Shown here: piece after piece, positions 63,468 through 64,000 of the stretch
Layout of the letters: every line of letters starts with the position of its first letter
Numbering within the stretch: position 1 is the first letter of the stretch
Assembly: GCA_016712535.1 (NCBI GenBank)
Contig: JADJQW010000003.1
Span: forward strand, 265,001-329,000
Reading direction: 5' to 3'
Length of the DNA stretch: 64,000 nucleotides
Source: Flavobacteriales bacterium
Lineage (GTDB): Bacteria; Bacteroidota; Bacteroidia; Flavobacteriales_F; PHOS-HE28
Translations under genes and position numbers: made by a program
Notes under the pieces: model-generated
Database searches by the model: none
Told to the model about the DNA's origin: nothing
What the model saw: the letters and a program-made list of their open reading frames with translations, nothing else

Positions 63468-63737
63468 CTACGCGGCGGGGATCACCTGAATGAAGGCCGC
63501 TTCGCGATGGCGCAATCCGAAGGTGGTGTGGCCCAATCGCACGGCAATGGGATCCCGGCGATGGCGGCCTTCACGGATCACCTGCACGCGTTCGCCCGGC
63601 ACGAAGCCCAATTCGAGCAGGCGCAGCACGAGGGTGCGGTCGGCGGGATCGGTCGGCAGCGCCATGCCGCTCACCGTTGCCCATTGCAGCTCGGGCAATT
63701 GGTCCAAGCCGATCGGAGGCCTGCTGTTCGATTCCAT
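63468..63737 (-). CDS. feoA: FeoA-domain protein (ferrous iron transport)
   Basis: 89 residues forming a FeoA SH3-like domain (VLRLLELGFVPGERVQVIRE, IAVRLGHTTFGLRHREAAFI). Immediately upstream of feoB with no gap between its stop and the feoB start, so co-translated. FeoA supports FeoB activity in iron uptake. Confidence 0.9.
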   Translation of the reverse strand: MESNSRPPIGLDQLPELQWATVSGMALPTDPADRTLVLRLLELGFVPGERVQVIREGRHRRDPIAVRLGHTTFGLRHREAAFIQVIPAA

Positions 63738-63909
63738 GGAAGGCGGCGAAGGTCCGAACGGAATGGTTGCGGCGGAATACCGCGATCAGGGTATGGTGGG
63801 ACGCTATCGTGGCCATGCGTAATTCGTCCTTGCCCCGTTGCCTGTTGCCGTATCCATGGCATGGGCTGCGGAAAGAGCCGATTCTGCATCTTCACCGCCA
63901 ACCCTCCCC

Positions 63910-64000
63910 ATGCCCCGAATCTTCAACATCATCCGCCAGCGGCTCCTGAAGGAGAACCGCCTCACCCGCTACCTGGTCTATGTCGTGGGTGAGATCGTGC
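63910..64000 (+). CDS. DUF6090 family protein, N terminus only (runs off the window)
   Basis: Thirty codons are present: MPRIFNIIRQRLLKENRLTR, YLVYVVGEIV. This is the characteristic start of Bacteroidota DUF6090 proteins (IRQxLLxEN, YLxYxxGEIVLVVIGILIAL). A membrane helix would follow beyond the window. Function unknown. Divergent from feoA. Confidence 0.75.
   Translation, partial: MPRIFNIIRQRLLKENRLTRYLVYVVGEIV

Overview
The window comes from a GC-rich (roughly 60%) member of the Bacteroidota, most likely a Flavobacteriales-related lineage. Signs of this are the many secreted proteins ending in type IX secretion (T9SS) sorting domains, Bacteroidota-type promoters (TTG, 19 nt, TAnnTTTG), and lineage-typical small families (Lacal_2735, DUF6249, DUF6090). 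Three genes are broken by one base: two single-base indels (mscS and the 46.7-47.7 kb membrane protein) and one in-frame TGA (the 34.8 kb ATPase). The two indels look like residual long-read assembly errors as easily as real mutations.

Layout. 1-3.5 kb: an rRNA operon on the minus strand (16S, tRNA-Ile, tRNA-Ala, start of 23S) with two tandem promoters. 3.5-13.5 kb: housekeeping genes (SDR, MscS, MtgA, ECF sigma factor plus a small membrane partner, Tpx, PurL, a TonB-dependent receptor). 13.5-25.8 kb: mainly T9SS-exported proteins (beta-propeller, beta-helix, delta-60 repeats, SGNH hydrolase). 25.8-27.5 kb: an ABC transporter pair. 27.6-34.6 kb: an intact paaZ with four partial copies of its 5' end upstream and two partial copies of its 3' end downstream, with unrelated genes between the copies. 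34.7-40.8 kb: an AT-richer island with a DUF3696-type ATPase and partner, an Mrr-type endonuclease, and a three-gene overlapping operon around a queuosine-precursor transporter. 41-53 kb: accessory genes interspersed with four partial copies of the mrr gene, plus a toxin-antitoxin pair lying between two copies of the 3' end of another gene. 53-61 kb: small secreted proteins. 61.4-63.7 kb: feoA-feoB and a Cys-rich partner.

The most unusual signal is the repeated partial copying of gene ends at three unrelated loci (paaZ; mrr; the 45.5-46.7 kb gene), each associated with foreign cargo. The copies have diverged from the intact genes, so simple recent tandem duplication does not fit well. My inference is repeated one-sided insertion: incoming DNA recombines inside an anchor gene by homology, replaces its end, and leaves the old end stranded beyond the cargo. 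A second signal is a set of promoter -7 boxes that end only 3-6 nt before start codons, suggesting leaderless or near-leaderless mRNAs, together with a 16S rRNA 3' end whose anti-Shine-Dalgarno core is UCUCC instead of CCUCC.
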